64,000 nucleotides of DNA from Daucus carota subsp. sativus (GCF_001625215.2 NC_030387.2:27416517-27480516), one strand, 5' to 3'. Counted from the first letter of the stretch, positions 42,813-56,560 are shown. The notes: generated from the letters alone by a model not told the origin. Translations and numbers: made by a program.

Positions 42813-45454
42813 CCAAAGATTTTTTTGGATGAATGAAAAATTATATTAAAGATAAAATAATTTAAAATGGAATGGTGGTCTTAAATCAGTTATGAGCTTG
42901 TTTGCCTCAGTTTAAAATCCGGACTTTAAGTCATTTATGACTTTAGATTGAAAAATTTATGCTTGTGTAATAGGTCAAAAGTCGGTTTAAAGTCAAAAAT
43001 AAGTCAGAAACCGACTTAAAACCAGAAATAATCAAGAAACCTACTTAAAGTCAGAAGTTAGTTTGAGATATTTTTTAGTGACTTAATTTTTAAAAATAAA
43101 ATTTGTTATTGTAAAAATTACCTATAAATCATAAGGTACACACAAATCGCTTTTATTTTTATAATTATATTTTTGATAACTCATAGTCATTATTTAGTCA
43201 AACTTATCTAAACAGATATTTTAAACTCCCAATTTATCACATAAATCACGTCAAGTCATATGTCATAAGTTGAGTCAAACGTGCTCTACCTCCCACCTCC
43301 ACAAATTTTCAGTAGATAACATTGAGCGTTTTTGACTGGGAGTGATGGTACCCTATAGTAATCTATTTGTATTATCTGTCATCCAGAGTTCGCATCAGAA
43401 TGTCTAAACCGTAAAAACTCATATTCATTACTTCAACATGTAAAACAGAATGTTGGTAGAGCGTACCCTTGTCCCTTGATTAGGGCATAAAAAATCAGAC
43501 TGAGACACTAACCAAACCCTCTTCTCTTTTTTCTTCTCAGCGTCTCTGTTGCGCTGGATATATTCTCCTAGTTTTGAGCGCATCTCGACTAGTTTTCTAT
43601 GAAATATTTGATTCTCCTTGATCCCCCTTTATAGTGTACTACATGTTGATCATACCTGGACTTTCTCTCACATTCTTCTGTCTGTCACTGTTACTTCACA
43701 AGGATAGGACAAGAAAAGCGAACCCTTTATAAGATATATATGAGAGTTGGCTTCTCTTCGGCCTAATTACTACTTTAATTTAAAAGAAAATATTTATAAC
43801 CTAAGGAGAAGTCCGCAGAGAATGATTTATCACAGAGAACATAGCAATGGACACATAATGATCAATAACCGTTGTTCGTCGATATTTATCACTTTCTTCT
43901 TTTTATTCTTATGCTTATATATTATTTCAGGCAGTGTAGTTTTATATTATTAGAATCAAAAAAATGAAATATATGGTGTCCGTTTGTTTGGAGAAGAGTT
44001 ATAATCATCCATGAGGATTTTACGAAAAAGGTGGATTCCACGTAAATAAAATCATGTGTCAAGATATTATTTAGACATATGTCATACAATATTTTATTTT
44101 TCATTAGGACGAAGGTCTTAATATAAACAGCTTCCCTGTTAATTTCAGAATAGTAACATGATCTGCGTACATTAGCCTCGTTCTAAATGGGATATAGTTA
44201 ATATATGAGAGTTCTGTATCCAATTTTCTGGGTGGAACCGATCACTTTTAAACATAAGTCGTACGAGCCAATGACAGGAAAAATGTGAGTATACAGGCGG
44301 CTCTAGAAATAGTACTGTCCAGAGTAGTGTTTCTGGCCTCATTTTATTTAAGTCCCTCGCATGCACGACTGAATATTCATGAGTTTCTACCCGGCCATTC
44401 CAATAAATTCTCGCTTCTCACAATGTAAATCCAGTGAATCGCAAGAAATATAATAAACATGAAGAATTTTATTAGCAGAGCATGCAATTGTTTTGAAGTT
44501 AATCGATCAAACTAAAGCCAGTTGTGTATGCTTTTTAGTAAACTTAAAGAACAAGTGATCGTTCTCATTTTGTTGACGAGTTGAGCAGCCATGCGATGGC
44601 TTTATCCATGAATTCATTTCAACATGCATTATTATGAGTTTATTATTACATACATGCATGTGTCTGCTAATTCTTCCAGAGTATTAAATCATAGATAATT
44701 ATAGTTGGGTGTTCATGCATATAATATTTGCAACACTCACCTTGTAAATTACTTCCCAGAAAGTAATTCATCATCGAGTCATAGTCTCACACAGTTGTGC
44801 CTCGTGCTATATAGAAATATATCATAGCCGTCGTCTTGGTTGGTTATGTTTAGGTCTCACATTCAGTTTCGTTAGTTTGTTCTAGTTATTGCTGTTGGGC
44901 CGTTTGGATAAATTTAAAAAAAATATTTCTTATTTAAAGTAAAGAAGTTGACTCGAGTTAAGAAATAAATTAAAATTTATAAATGATGAAACTGTTTGGG
45001 AAAGAAATAGAAATCCTTAAACAAAAACCAACATTCTCATTTTTTTTATAAATACTTAATTTTAAAAAAAAAAAACAGTTGAAGAAAGATAGAAGCCGAT
45101 TTCTAATAAAAAAAAGTCAGAAGTGAGTCTGCCAAACGTGCACCATATATAATGTCACACAAAACCGTTATGAAAACCCTGTAGGTCTCGCGCGCAAAAT
45201 AACAAGATTGTACTGACATCTGCTCAATTGTTTGGGCAGTCAGTTTATGACTCGTAACTCTCGTAAGTGTCACACAACATTATCCTTCAATGAAAAAGTT
45301 GTTTTGTTCTCTTCTCTTTGTCTCTTTTCTATTATTCCAACTATTCCAACCATGTGCTAATAAATATAATAAAAATAATATTTTAATAATTTATAACATT
45401 ATTTTGATATATAAACCCCAACAACCTATCTTATAATTGTGTATTATATTCAAT
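42813..45454. other. Gene-free AT-rich stretch with possible eroded MITEs
   Basis: Segments at about 42890-43290 and 44890-45145 each begin with a GCTTGTTTGCC- or GGCCGTTTGG-like phrase and end with CAAACGTGC, a pattern of common hAT-type MITEs in plants, but target duplications could not be assigned. No gene is supported. Confidence 0.4.
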
Positions 45455-45456
45455 TA

Positions 45457-45890
45457 GAGTTAAGTTCCATGTATGTAGTCCACATATTTACTGTAATACC
45501 GTAGACCACGTATGTTCTGCAACTATAGAATGACATAAAAACATTGCAAAATGTATGAAACTTGTTATTTTGTGAAATACATTCTATAAATATCACTATT
45601 TCATGAAAAATATTGAAAATCATTTATGTTCGACAAGTTAAACACATATGTTCTGTAATATGTAAATATGTTTTGCAAATTTAACATGTTTGGCAGAATA
45701 ATGTGTTTTTCACTATTTAACTTGTAGAATGTTTAGGATTGTCAAAATTCTTATCAAAATAATGATTTTTATAGAACATGATTTTCAAAATAACACATTT
45801 TGCAATGTTTTTATGTCATTCTATAGTTGCAGAATATACGTGGTCTACGGTACTACAGTAAATATGTGGACTACATAGAATTTTATTCTA
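45457..45890. mobile_element. MITE with about 95-bp inverted ends
   Basis: The left arm (TGTAGTCCACATATTTACTG ... ACATTGCAAAATG, about 45470-45553) is repeated inverted at about 45795-45880 with very few differences. The body is AT-rich with no ORF. The arm length suggests a foldback or Mutator-type element, but no target duplication was found. Confidence 0.7.
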
Positions 45891-45906
45891 TTAAACTAAT
45901 AATATA

Positions 45907-46143
45907 CTCCCTCCATCCCAAATTAGATGACCCCGTTGACTTTGGGCACACAGTTTAAGGTTCATTGACCGCATAGCTACATGATTTATTTTTAAAATTT
46001 TATTTTTGCAAATAAATATTTAAATATGAAATTTTTATTTACAAAAGAAAAAATAAAAAAATAAATTTCAGAAGTAGACGGTCAATGCACCTAAAGTTAC
46101 GTGCCCAAAATCAACGGGGTCATCTAATTTGGGATGGAGGTAG
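45907..46143. mobile_element. Stowaway-like MITE, family A
   Basis: 237 bp, TA on both sides. The sequence runs closely parallel to 15163-15399 over its full length (CTCCCTCCATCCCAAATTAG at the left end), so the two are recent sister copies. Confidence 0.8.
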
Positions 46144-46145
46144 TA

Positions 46146-47985
46146 TTTTATTATTCAAGGAAAGTCAAAAGTTGAGAGGAGGAGTATTAAAGATGAAGGC
46201 AAACTAATTTTTTATTGATAAAAATAGGACACTTGGATCGGATGTACTACTAGTACATTGTTATGGACAATTGTTATGAAATTCTATTCCTTCTATCATT
46301 CCGTTTTTTACATCATGTGCTAGAGATCACACTTTCAATTTGAATTTGAGATGGAATACTACATTCTCTCCTAGCATCTGTTCTAAAAATCGGCGATTAA
46401 TCACGATTAATCACCGATTAATCCTTGTTCCGTAGCTCGCCGAACTGATTATATATCCGAGTAATCACTAATTAATTCAATTAATCCCCGATCAATTTAA
46501 TTAATCTCCGATTAATCCTTGTTCCGTAACTTCACCGATTAAGTCCGATTTCCGCTTTTTACAACACTGCAGTCCTAGCCCAATTTCTTCTCAAATCTCA
46601 TTATAACAATTTCGCACTCACTTAATTTATTTGAAAATTTTCCTCTTGCCTCTATTAATTTCAAGTAATTTTAGTCATTCCATTACATTTCATTTCATTC
46701 TTCCTAACCAGATACTAACATTAAATTTAGCTTAAAACATCATTTTTTGACATTGTTGGACTTGCGCTCTGAACTTGTTTGACACGACTTTAACCAGGTC
46801 TAAAATTATTTTCGACTTGATCCGGATAATGTATGTTTGTGTAATAAGTCATAAGCTGATTAAAATTATTTTTTTTAAAATAAATAATCTATCAAATTTA
46901 TATTTATTATTATATTTTTGATTAATTCATAAGTTATCAATAATATAAAATTACCTGAACAAAAAATTAAATCTACCCGTCTATTTTATTAAATTTATCC
47001 AAACATACTCTTGATTGGCTGATAATACAAAAACAACTAGCTAGGGGTGAAATTTCATTGTCGTTATTCTTTTCACAAACTCGATCAGATGGCAATCATG
47101 GTATTCCCTTCGTCCAGCCAGTTTCGACAAATCTTCGAAAATTAGTAGAAGTAATTCACCATGTAAAATGGAGTTTTGTTCGATAAACAGTAGAAGTAAT
47201 TTACCATGCAAAATGGACATTTGTTCTCGAGCAAGAGTATACGAATCAAGAAAAAGTAGAGGAATGATCGATCAGTAATTAATCCAATAATAACCTGTAC
47301 GATAAATTATTATATCGGATAGTGAAAGTTCCGACACAAAAACATGTAAATCTACAGTTTTTGATTCGACAAAAATGTATTTCATATGCTTTGTATGTCA
47401 AACTTACTGACTTGTCGACGTGTAGAGGTCTGATTCTTTCATATTATCTAATACACGTTGATCACATAAATAAACAAGTCGACGCATGCATTTCATAAGC
47501 TAAGTCCATGGAGGGTCAAAAAGCAGAAATGTCACTCATTATTTAAGATTTTTTCTTGATTGAGATTGATTGTGCCTAATTATTTTAGCAAAAAGATGTG
47601 ATTAAACTTGATGTAGCACAAAATAACGTGGAGTGACAAAATATTTGTTTTATTAATCATTCTTGTAATAAAATAATTAGTTTCGACCATGTTTTCGTGA
47701 TATCTATATGACCCTGCTATATTAACTTTCATATAATTGTGTGACGATTAAAAATTGCATAGTAATCATCACCTTTCTCTCTCACTTAACTCGAGTAGCT
47801 TTTTTTTCTTGTGATTTCCATTTCTTTTGTTATTTAACTCGACATGAACATAAAAATATGAATAGAAGAACTAGAGTGAAAACTTAACTTCCTCGTAGCT
47901 AGACCAGGTACTTCTTTCAAGTTCTCTTCGTATTGATAAGAGGTCTTCTTTTTTTTATGTTGACCCCTGCGTTGAGAAAAGGCCC
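46146..47985. other. Gene-free stretch with dispersed repeats
   Basis: Includes the second copy of the ATTAATCG-rich repeat (about 46385-46560) and an eroded MITE-like segment at about 46740-47010. No supported gene. Confidence 0.45.
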
Positions 47986-48400
47986 CATAGGCCAATATGT
48001 CATAAAACACAAAAATAATGTTAAAAATAGTAGAGTTAGGAGAAATAATCTCAAATATCATTTATTAAAGTCGGATAATTCAGCTTTCCTATTTTTGAAA
48101 ATAAATGCTAGATCATCTTGAGTTTGGGTGTGAAAATCACTACAAATCATAACACAACACGATCTGATATTTTAGAAATACAACGCTATAATAAAATAAC
48201 GTTTTGAATCTCAAAACGCTAGATCATGTAGCATTAAGAAGACCACTAGATCATGTAGCGTTAATAAGGAAAAAAGCATAAACACTGCACAATCTAACAT
48301 TTTAGATTGCAAAACAATAGATCATGCAATATCCTCCGACAATGATATTTGAAGTCGTTTTCTTCAAATTTGTTATAGGGCCAATACCCTTGATATGAAA
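47985..48400. repeat. ATGTAGCGTT repeat element, copy 1
   Basis: Contains repeated words of the type AACGCTAGATCATGTAGCGTT in both orientations and the flank GGCCAATACCCTTGATATGA. A related copy occupies about 55796-56437. The subterminal style and CACTACAAATCATAAC near 48138 recall CACTA elements, but no full end pair was found. Confidence 0.45.
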
Positions 48401-48744
48401 GAAAATTTAGAACAGAAAATGCTAAAGAACATGTAAATGGACAAAACTACCACACTGAGCAAATTCATTCCATTTCTTGCAAATTTATTCCCTCTAAACC
48501 AAGTTGTTATGTTGCAGTGGAATATGGGGACGACTAGCCAGAATAATTTGCGGTCAAATTTACTCCATATGCCAAACAAAGAATATATGGTTTACATGTC
48601 AAAGACTCAAAATATCCGAGTAGTATGTGGGATAACAGCAAGATATACCTTAAGTAAAGCTTCCATGGACATTATCATGTGCTTATAACTTGAGTAGAGC
48701 TTCCATGTGTTCATATATAGATGGACATTTCTCGTAAGGAGCAT

Positions 48745-48812
48745 CAATAATATATATATACATATATATATATATATAGAAAGAGAGAGGGGGGGTGGGG
48801 GGGGAGGGAGGG
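48745..48812. repeat. (TA)n microsatellite followed by a G-rich tract
   Basis: The TA/CA-type run to about 48778 is followed by AAGAGAGA and then G7-T-G8-A-G3-A-G3 (48789-48812). Confidence 0.9.
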
Positions 48813-49060
48813 ATTAGATAAGCATATATAAGCACCCCATACATCACATCATGCAGACTGAAGACATTCAAGCCCATGAACTTTTTTCTGACAGGAAGAT
48901 CCTCAACAGAGCACAGCAGATTAAAACACAGTTTGTATTATTCTTTAGCATTATAAACACGTAACAATACTGTTAGAAGTTGAGACTTGAGAGACTGGGC
49001 ACTGAGGGGGAGTACAAAACATATGCATCCAGCGAATCCCGAAAAATGTACAGGGGCTTA

Positions 49061-52000
49061 CTAGGATCTACAATGCCACCTACCAGCCTTTCGCCGACCC
49101 CTCTTCCTCTTATTATTTGAAGTCTTTAGCTTCGACATGGAATGTATTTTTGGAGTAGACTGGTCATCTGTGGGCATTAGAATAGTAGGAACAATGTTGG
49201 CCTGCTCTTCCTTTGATGTCTCAAGCTTCTCAGTGGGCTGAATCTCAGCTTTCACAATGTCATCCAGCTCTTTTTTAGTGCTATTATTTGTCAAATGTCC
49301 ATCCCCCTCCTACAACCATATAAATGTAAGATCAGTTAAATAGAAGAAAAATATCATGAACAGAAGTGTACTGAAAATGACTAAATCAAAGACTAATTTG
49401 GTATAAACACCAAATATATAATGTTGTGTAATGAAAAAGATGTAATATTACTTTTGTGCATTAATTTTCTGATGCACAAAGTTAAAGACACATATAGTAT
49501 AGACAATAATATAACTACAAATATAGTTGCAAGTTATTCAACACTTGAATGTATTGAGGTGCCACTGCCGTATCTTCACATTTGATAATGTGATAGGTTG
49601 CAGTCACCAAATACCAGTGATTATTATGAATGCAAACGATCTATTTAACTCAATGCACACCTCCATATTTAACCCAGACTCGTACAAAATATTAAATGCA
49701 AAGTATTGAAACATGGCAACAAGCCTACAAATACAATCAAGTGCCAGAATTGCTTTTCATGCTATAAAGAGAGAGGAACCAGATTGGGACTGGTATCCTA
49801 CTAAATTGCAACTTACATTTTTACATGGTTCCTGAATCTGGAGCTGAACTTTGCATTTAGTCTTATCCAATTTGGAATCTGGAAGATGAGCTGCCTCTCC
49901 ATGAGTGGATATAGCATTTCCAGACATATCCAATTTGGGCATGAGATGAGATGCAATACTAGAAAATTGTACTATTTTTTCCCCCTCACTTGTAGAAACA
50001 TTACTTTGGGGAAAGCCTGTTGACGCATTAGGTAACTTCAACACATCAGCAGAATAAATCTCAGTGGCGTTTTCACTCAGTACCTCTTTAAATCTGGCCT
50101 TAAGCCCACTAAGATGTGATTGTAACACTCCAATATTCCAAAGTATTTGTTCCAAAGAATTATCGTCATTTCTGAATTCAAGAGATACTGGCTCATCACT
50201 AGGCCCAAACATAGAGCCTACTTTCCTGTCCATTGGAATACCTTATCAAGTAACAAGAAACGCAATTTAGTAAATTTAATCCGAGAAACCAGCATGGGAA
50301 AAATATAAATTCTTTCTGTTCAGTAAATATTTCCATTAATTTTTACAAGTTCTCCCAACATAATTCTGTGATAAGTAACTAGCAGAAAATTACTATCCGT
50401 AGGGTTGTTTTTGTTAGTTGCGACAACTCAGCATACATTTTAGTAAAAATAAGTGGACTAAAAATCAAGTATACTTCAAAGTAACTTCTAGATTTGTGAA
50501 TATTAGCGTTCTATCAGGACAGTCAAACCAAGTTAATTCTGAATTCTATTGGGCACGATTTATAGAAATCCTAATTTTAAATAAATATATAAAGACATAA
50601 ATTACCTACCGTCAACTTCTAAAATTTTAAATATAATTGACCAATTAGCATCATTGAGTAATTCCTTTACCCCTTAAATATATTATTTTTTGCAAGCTTT
50701 GTAAAATATCAACAGAATATTTAAACACTAAAACATTATTCAACACTAAGGTTGCGCTCACTTGAATGGAATGGAATGAGGAGATGAGGGAATGAAAAAA
50801 TTATAAAGAAGTTTTACGAAGAAAGAAGAATGTATGAGCCAATAGTGACAAAATATGGGTGAGTCTAAATATTTAATGATGAAGATTGTAGGGAAAAATA
50901 TGGAGTGAAATGGAGCGTTCCTCTCAAAACATGAGGGTTAGATTTCTAGTTCATAGTGTTTGAAAAGAAATGAAAATTATAGACCCATTCTACCATCTAA
51001 CCTATAGTATTTATTATAAATTTATTCAACCACGTCTATAATGATTACATACTATTATATTTATTAATGTACATTTAAACTAGCCATCTCTCTAATTATC
51101 AATTTTCAACTTCTATTAATATCTCATATTTATTTATATATTTTTTCGTATATATTTATTTTAAAACCTAATACCTAATTACAATACAAATTTTACGTTG
51201 GACTACATACTACAATTAATTCATAATATTATACTTACAAATCCAAGGGAAAAAATTAGACAAGAATGAAACTTTCGCTAATATAAATATCGTACAATCA
51301 ACATATACAAATATATTAAAATCTCAATATATTGACAATATTTTAAACACATTTAGAGCATGACCGTGCTTTCCATGCTTTCAAGAAGCTAGTTATCCAT
51401 AACATATTAAACTCGGTTTTGTAAGATGTGGTTCATGAAAGTCACTAAGTTGCAAAATTTTGTTTTCCAAGTTCTAAACTTCGATAGAAAAGATAAAATT
51501 GTGTAACTTGAGAGTTGAAACAAACTCAAAAATAATACAGTATTGTTCCTGCACTTTTTTGTTAGGGAAGCTCCATTGTTAAAGTTTTCTAACATGCATG
51601 CCTTATTGCACTCTACTCCATTTGCCGTAATCTCCGCTTTTAAGTTTTAACATAGAATATCCTTTTCGAATCAGAAAATCAACCAAGTACTACTCAATGA
51701 AACATCATATAAGTAACAGACATATACATTCATGAGCATACGACGTAGCTGACAGAGTATATATAGTTAGCATAACGTTTAGTTATAAATTATGTTACAA
51801 TTTATGATTTCAAACCAATAACTAAAAGAAATGAGAAGTAAAATGATGAATTTGATAATTATCTGTTCTGTTCTGTTTTTGCCAATTGATATTTGTTTTA
51901 AAATGTTAAGCTACATAAATAACAAAAGCAATTACTGCAAAAGTTAAGCATGCTCACCTAAATTTGCACAATCACTTTTAGGAGCCACATCAGTGCTAGT

Positions 52001-54669
52001 CTTGTTACTCCCTGCGTCATAAGATTGGTCAGATTTAAAATATGGGCAAGGAACATATAAATATTAACATATTCCTCTTTTCTCCTTTTTGGCAGATGTA
52101 TGATAAACAAACTTTGATAACACAGAAAGATGTACCAGAATAAGAGAACAGGATGTGTTGTGCCATGTATGCTGCTTTATCAGTTGAGTCTTCCACCCTT
52201 TTTCTTTTTCTTCGCTTCATAATTTTTTCTTTTTGCATGCTACCAGGAATTGAAGGCGACTTTACACCAGAATTGCCAACGGCCAAGTCCTCCGAAGTTA
52301 ACTGCTTCCTTCTGTTTATTTCCTCGGCTTGCAAGTCGTACTTTGAAGCTTGGTAAAGTAATCTCCTGATTTGCAGTTCAGCCCATTTACACCTCCACAT
52401 ATAAGGCTGTATAAATGTTTTCCAATGAGATGTCAACCTTTTCTTCCTGAAAAAGCAGAAAGATGATCAAGTCACTCGTATAAGGAAAGTACATATCAAA
52501 CTAAAGCATTTATGACCAAACAGGAAAGCTAAGCAATTATATATGGAACTCGGCAAGTAAAATTATATATGTACTTCTAAAAAATATATATATATTCGTG
52601 ATAGTTAAATTGCAACCTGACGTTCCCTCCCTCTTTTCCACTTTCTCAATGATCATCACATACCTCCACAAAGGATAATTAGTATCATTTTCTTCTACAT
52701 TGACACTTGCTGAGCTCAAAATAATATAGTTGAAATGAAATATGCTATACAACTAATATAAATAATTTAAATAATTTGCAACTAAGTAAATTAATCAACG
52801 CAAATAAGACATAGAACTAACTACTTAAATCACAAATAATAAATCCTAGCAATATGATTAATGATCACTTACAATGACTACTAAGAGAATTGTGGAACCA
52901 GAAGGCGGAGAGAGTTTTAGATTATGGGTTCAATACTCATGACAGGTAATCTTTGGGATCACTTACAAGATGTAACCTAGTCAGGGTTCAATTTGCAGAA
53001 GTAAGTCATTATGGATCTGCCTTTTAAGGGTCCTCAACAGAAAACGTCGACTCCCTTTAGCCCTAGGCTGCCATAACCTTTAGAACCAATCATAAATTAG
53101 CTCAAACCACCTAAAAGAATATCATTCTACTTGCACATATACAGCTCATGTATAGAACTTGACTTAATTCTCAAACCTCACAAAATATAGGTTGTTTGAG
53201 AGTTCAGCTCTAGGAATTGCATGGAATGGCATAAAGATAGATGATATTAATATTTAGTACTGAACCAGCTACTTGTAACCCAAGTCTAACCCAAGCTCAA
53301 ATCAAATAAGAGAAGGCAATCAGACCCCGGTACCATTTTACAGTAATTGTAAGAACTAAAGATATACAAATTAGTTTGCAAGCAGAAGGCCTCCCATGAA
53401 CGTAAAAAAGTTGCATAGTGGTAGGAAACCAAATACCTAACCATCAGTTTAGTTGACAAATTGCTCCACGATTATGGGTTAATTGATAATATAGCAATTT
53501 ATCCACCAACAGGAACATATATTCAAGTGTGTGAAAATTAACATATATTACTCGTATTCTGGGACTACAGAATTCAATTAATCACAATCCATGACGAGTT
53601 TTCACACAAATAGCTACACGGACAATAACAGATTTTGACAATGTAGGACTGAATAGGTGAAAGGTAGAATATTTACAATTCTGTACAAGACAAAAAGTAA
53701 ATTGCGATGTTGAATCTCAAGCAATAAATTACTATAACTATTCATTATCAGGCTAGTGATCATATATTATGGTACAGACATAATAATTTTAAAATTTTAA
53801 TCGGGGAAAAAAATGTCAGTTGTTCGCATCATCAGAAATCAAACCCTTATTTGCATGGGAAATTATGCAGATAGTATAGGTTATACTCATGTTATTCTAT
53901 AGGCCATAGGGTGAATATAACTTAGAATTCCAAAATCACCTGCAAAATGTTTTAACCCATTAATTGTTTACAATCTTGATGGTAAATTATAGATAAGGCT
54001 TTGACAAGAATGAGCTAGGTGCAAAATCAACATCTAGATAATTTTATCACACATAATTCTTCACTTTAAACTACTTTACAGATGCATTTAATTTAAAGTT
54101 AACAAGACCCAAATGGAACAGATTACGGGACTTTTTTAAACGAGATGAAAATTAATTACACTGTTACCTAGCCTATTTGAGAATCTATAGCAACCTAAAA
54201 ATTCATTATACTATTACCACTTACCAGTCAAAAAAATTATATAAGTAAAAATATTTTGAAAAAGATGCAAGACCCGGTCATAGTACCTCATTCGACAGTC
54301 TTCGCCAAGTCCATTGTCAAGTAACTTTGACATACCTTCAGAATCACTCAAAGAATCATCACTCTCATCTCCCGAAGCAGTATTACCAAAAGAACTAGAA
54401 TACTCGGTAGTATCATGCGATGCATCTCCATTTTGTGAATTGTCACTGTGAATTGTACATTCCATGATCTTGACCCCGGATTTCTCAACCTGGTTAACTT
54501 GCTCAGCTTGTTCATGTATTGAGGCTTCCAAATCAAAAATGTTGTCCTGGTAATTACTTACACAGGTCATATTCATAGCTACAGGTTCTCTTAAAGCTCC
54601 TCCATTCTCCTTGCCATCCAAACTAACCATGCTGTCGATTCTTCCTTTAAGCTCCAAATCAGGACCCAT
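49061..54669 (-). CDS. Uncharacterised putative nuclear protein (five coding exons)
   Basis: On the minus strand the coding exons are 54669-54287, 52446-52136, 52011-51958, 50241-49817 and 49309-49061, all with GT/AG junctions and matching phases. They give 473 residues. A non-coding first exon ends at 55224 (donor GTGAGT), and the leader resumes at 54722. The N-terminus (1-127) is acidic and Ser-rich (DESDDSLSDSEG). The best conserved-looking block follows: RKKRLTSHWKTFIQPYMWRC and KWAELQIRRLLYQA (128-161). Then come a basic cluster KRRKRKR (205-211), the phrase AQHILFSYSG, the phrase GIPMDRKVGSMFGPSD at the start of exon 5, a helix-like LEQILWNIGVLQSHLSGLKA, and a basic C-terminus KRKRGRRKAGRW. 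Two or three nuclear-type signals suggest a nuclear protein. I do not recognise a named domain and assign no function. A three-codon upstream frame lies in the leader. Confidence 0.75.
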
Positions 54670-54677
54670 TATCCAAC

Positions 54678-54686
54678 TCAGTCCAT
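54678..54686 (-). promoter_or_regulatory. Three-codon upstream ORF in the leader of the nuclear-protein gene
   Basis: ATG GAC TGA lies 8 bp upstream of the main ATG (54669) in the second leader exon. Such a short upstream frame close to the start could reduce initiation; the effect is inferred. Confidence 0.4.
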
Positions 54687-55223
54687 TGGTTTCACAAACA
54701 AATCCGACGCATATAGTGTTCCCTGCCTATACCAAGACTCAACAAATTCAGCCACTAAACTCCCAAAAAGCAAGGCAATAAGAAAATCATCTAAAGCTTT
54801 TTTTTCTATTCTCAAATTTCAAGACCGCAATGTCAACAAACCCAACTACCAAAACACAGAAGAGATATTATTATCAGCCACGCAACGCCAGTTGTAATTC
54901 AATTGTCACTTACGACAACTACACAAATAATCTCAATCTCGCGATATCGGTTACTCTTTACAAATTACCACTTATCTTGCACATTGATTCATAAACAGAA
55001 AAACCTAACATATTAACAGAAAAGCTTTGAAACATATCTATCGAAATTAACAAAATTACATACATATTTCAAATCAATTACATACATATATACATCAATT
55101 CATGGATAAAAATCGACAGAATTAACTTGTACATACAATCTTGATCACACATAAACATACATCAATCCATATATACACACAAATTATGCAAGAAAAGATC
55201 GAGAAATGAGAGAAAATACTCAC

Positions 55224-55262
55224 AGATTACTGGAATTCGAGTGATGATTTCAATCGGCAAAG
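55224..55262 (-). other. Non-coding first exon of the nuclear-protein gene (3' boundary)
   Basis: The minus strand reads CCAGTAATCT/GTGAGTATTT, a strong donor with U-rich sequence after it. The matching acceptor is GGCAG at 54723. The transcription start is not visible; 55262 is only a nominal upper limit. Confidence 0.4.
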
Positions 55263-55795
55263 CTAATTTGGGCTTTAACTACTCATATCTAGTTCCAATT
55301 TTTATTTGTATTATTTGTTTGTTTTGTTTATAGGCTCATCGGATAACGTGGAGGAGAGATGGTAAACACCAGCAGATGGGCCCATTTACAGAATTACACA
55401 AATATATCGAGGAATTTATATTGAAAGCGCTTATTAAATTGAGATTTTAAAACATTATTTTTCATAAAATTGATAGGATTAATGACGGATTTTGATAATG
55501 TAACAGAATTTTAGAGTTTTTAATTAAAATTTTAAATTATATTAGTTTCAAAAAAATAATAATTTAAAATTATATTATAAAATATGATGATATTCGGTCA
55601 TGAGTTTAAATAATACTTTAAAATCTGATGATATACAGTTGAGATTGTTTAAGATCAATAAAATATGATGGCATTCAAATACTGATGGATTTTTTTGGGC
55701 TTGATAAATGATGGATTTTGTGAGATTCTTTAGTATATTTTAAATTTTTTGAAATCTCACCAGAAATCATGAGATTTTGAATCATTGTGTTTAAA

Positions 55796-56437
55796 TCCCG
55801 AAAATGACTCCGAATCTGACAAAAACCAGAAGTAATGACTAGAATAATAGAGTTGTGAAAAATGACTATGGATATCACTTATTAATGCCGGTAATCTAGT
55901 CTTCAATTTGGAATAAAATGCTAAATCGTGTAAACGCTACACGATGTAGCGTTCTATTCTTTTAACCCTTAACTGAATGCAATATAAAATAGCGTTATGT
56001 AATTTTAATCCTAACATAACGTTAGACGACGTAACATTTTTGATAAATATCCAAAATGCGACATGATACAACGTTAATAAATACTCCCTCTGTACCAAAA
56101 AACATATCCTGTTTTGACTTTTTGCACTGTTTATTGTAAGCAATTGACTACTAATTTATGCATAATTTATAAGATAAAATATAGTCATGAGTGATCTTGT
56201 TTGATTCGTATTTATGAGTACTTTAATACAGTGAAATTTTTATATTTAATAGTAATACGAAATTAAAAATATTAAAGATAAGAAATGTGTGTTGGCAAAC
56301 GCGCACATGATTAACAGGAAAAGTATTAAGAGACGGAGGGAGTAATATTCAAGGTTATTTTTTGGATCGTGATATTCAAGACATTAATGATGGATATAGT
56401 GATAATGGAGGCCAACACCCTTATCAAAAATATATAT
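55796..56437. repeat. ATGTAGCGTT repeat element, copy 2
   Basis: Shares with 47985-48400 the order AATAATAGAGTTG ... CACTTATTAATGCCGG ... AAATGCTAAATCGTG ... CGATGTAGCGTT ... GGCCAACACCCTTATCA. It contains a MITE at 56084-56342. Exact ends are uncertain. Confidence 0.45.
56084..56342. mobile_element. Stowaway-like MITE
   Basis: 259 bp, ends CTCCCTCTGTACCAAAAAAC and AAGAGACGGAGGGAG, with TA outside. It is the innermost member of a three-level nest. Confidence 0.7.
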
Positions 56438-56560
56438 CAATTCTCGGACATTTTATCAAGAACCCGTACATAATCATTACAATTCATAACTAAAAACAAT
56501 TAATAGATAAAAAATAATGCATTAAAATATCAATTATATATACTCTTAATTGGATTTTCC

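Larger units (their letters stand above)
55440..56560. repeat. Relative of the 20905-21375 repeat, split by an insertion
   Basis: The left part 55440-55795 parallels 21060-21260 (TACTGATGGATTTTTTTGGG, then GAAATCTCACCAGAAATCATG). The right part 56438-56560 parallels 21270-21370 (GACATTTTATCAAGAACCCG, then CTAAAAACAATTAATAG). The sequence between them is foreign. The copy is clearly older than its relative. Confidence 0.6.
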
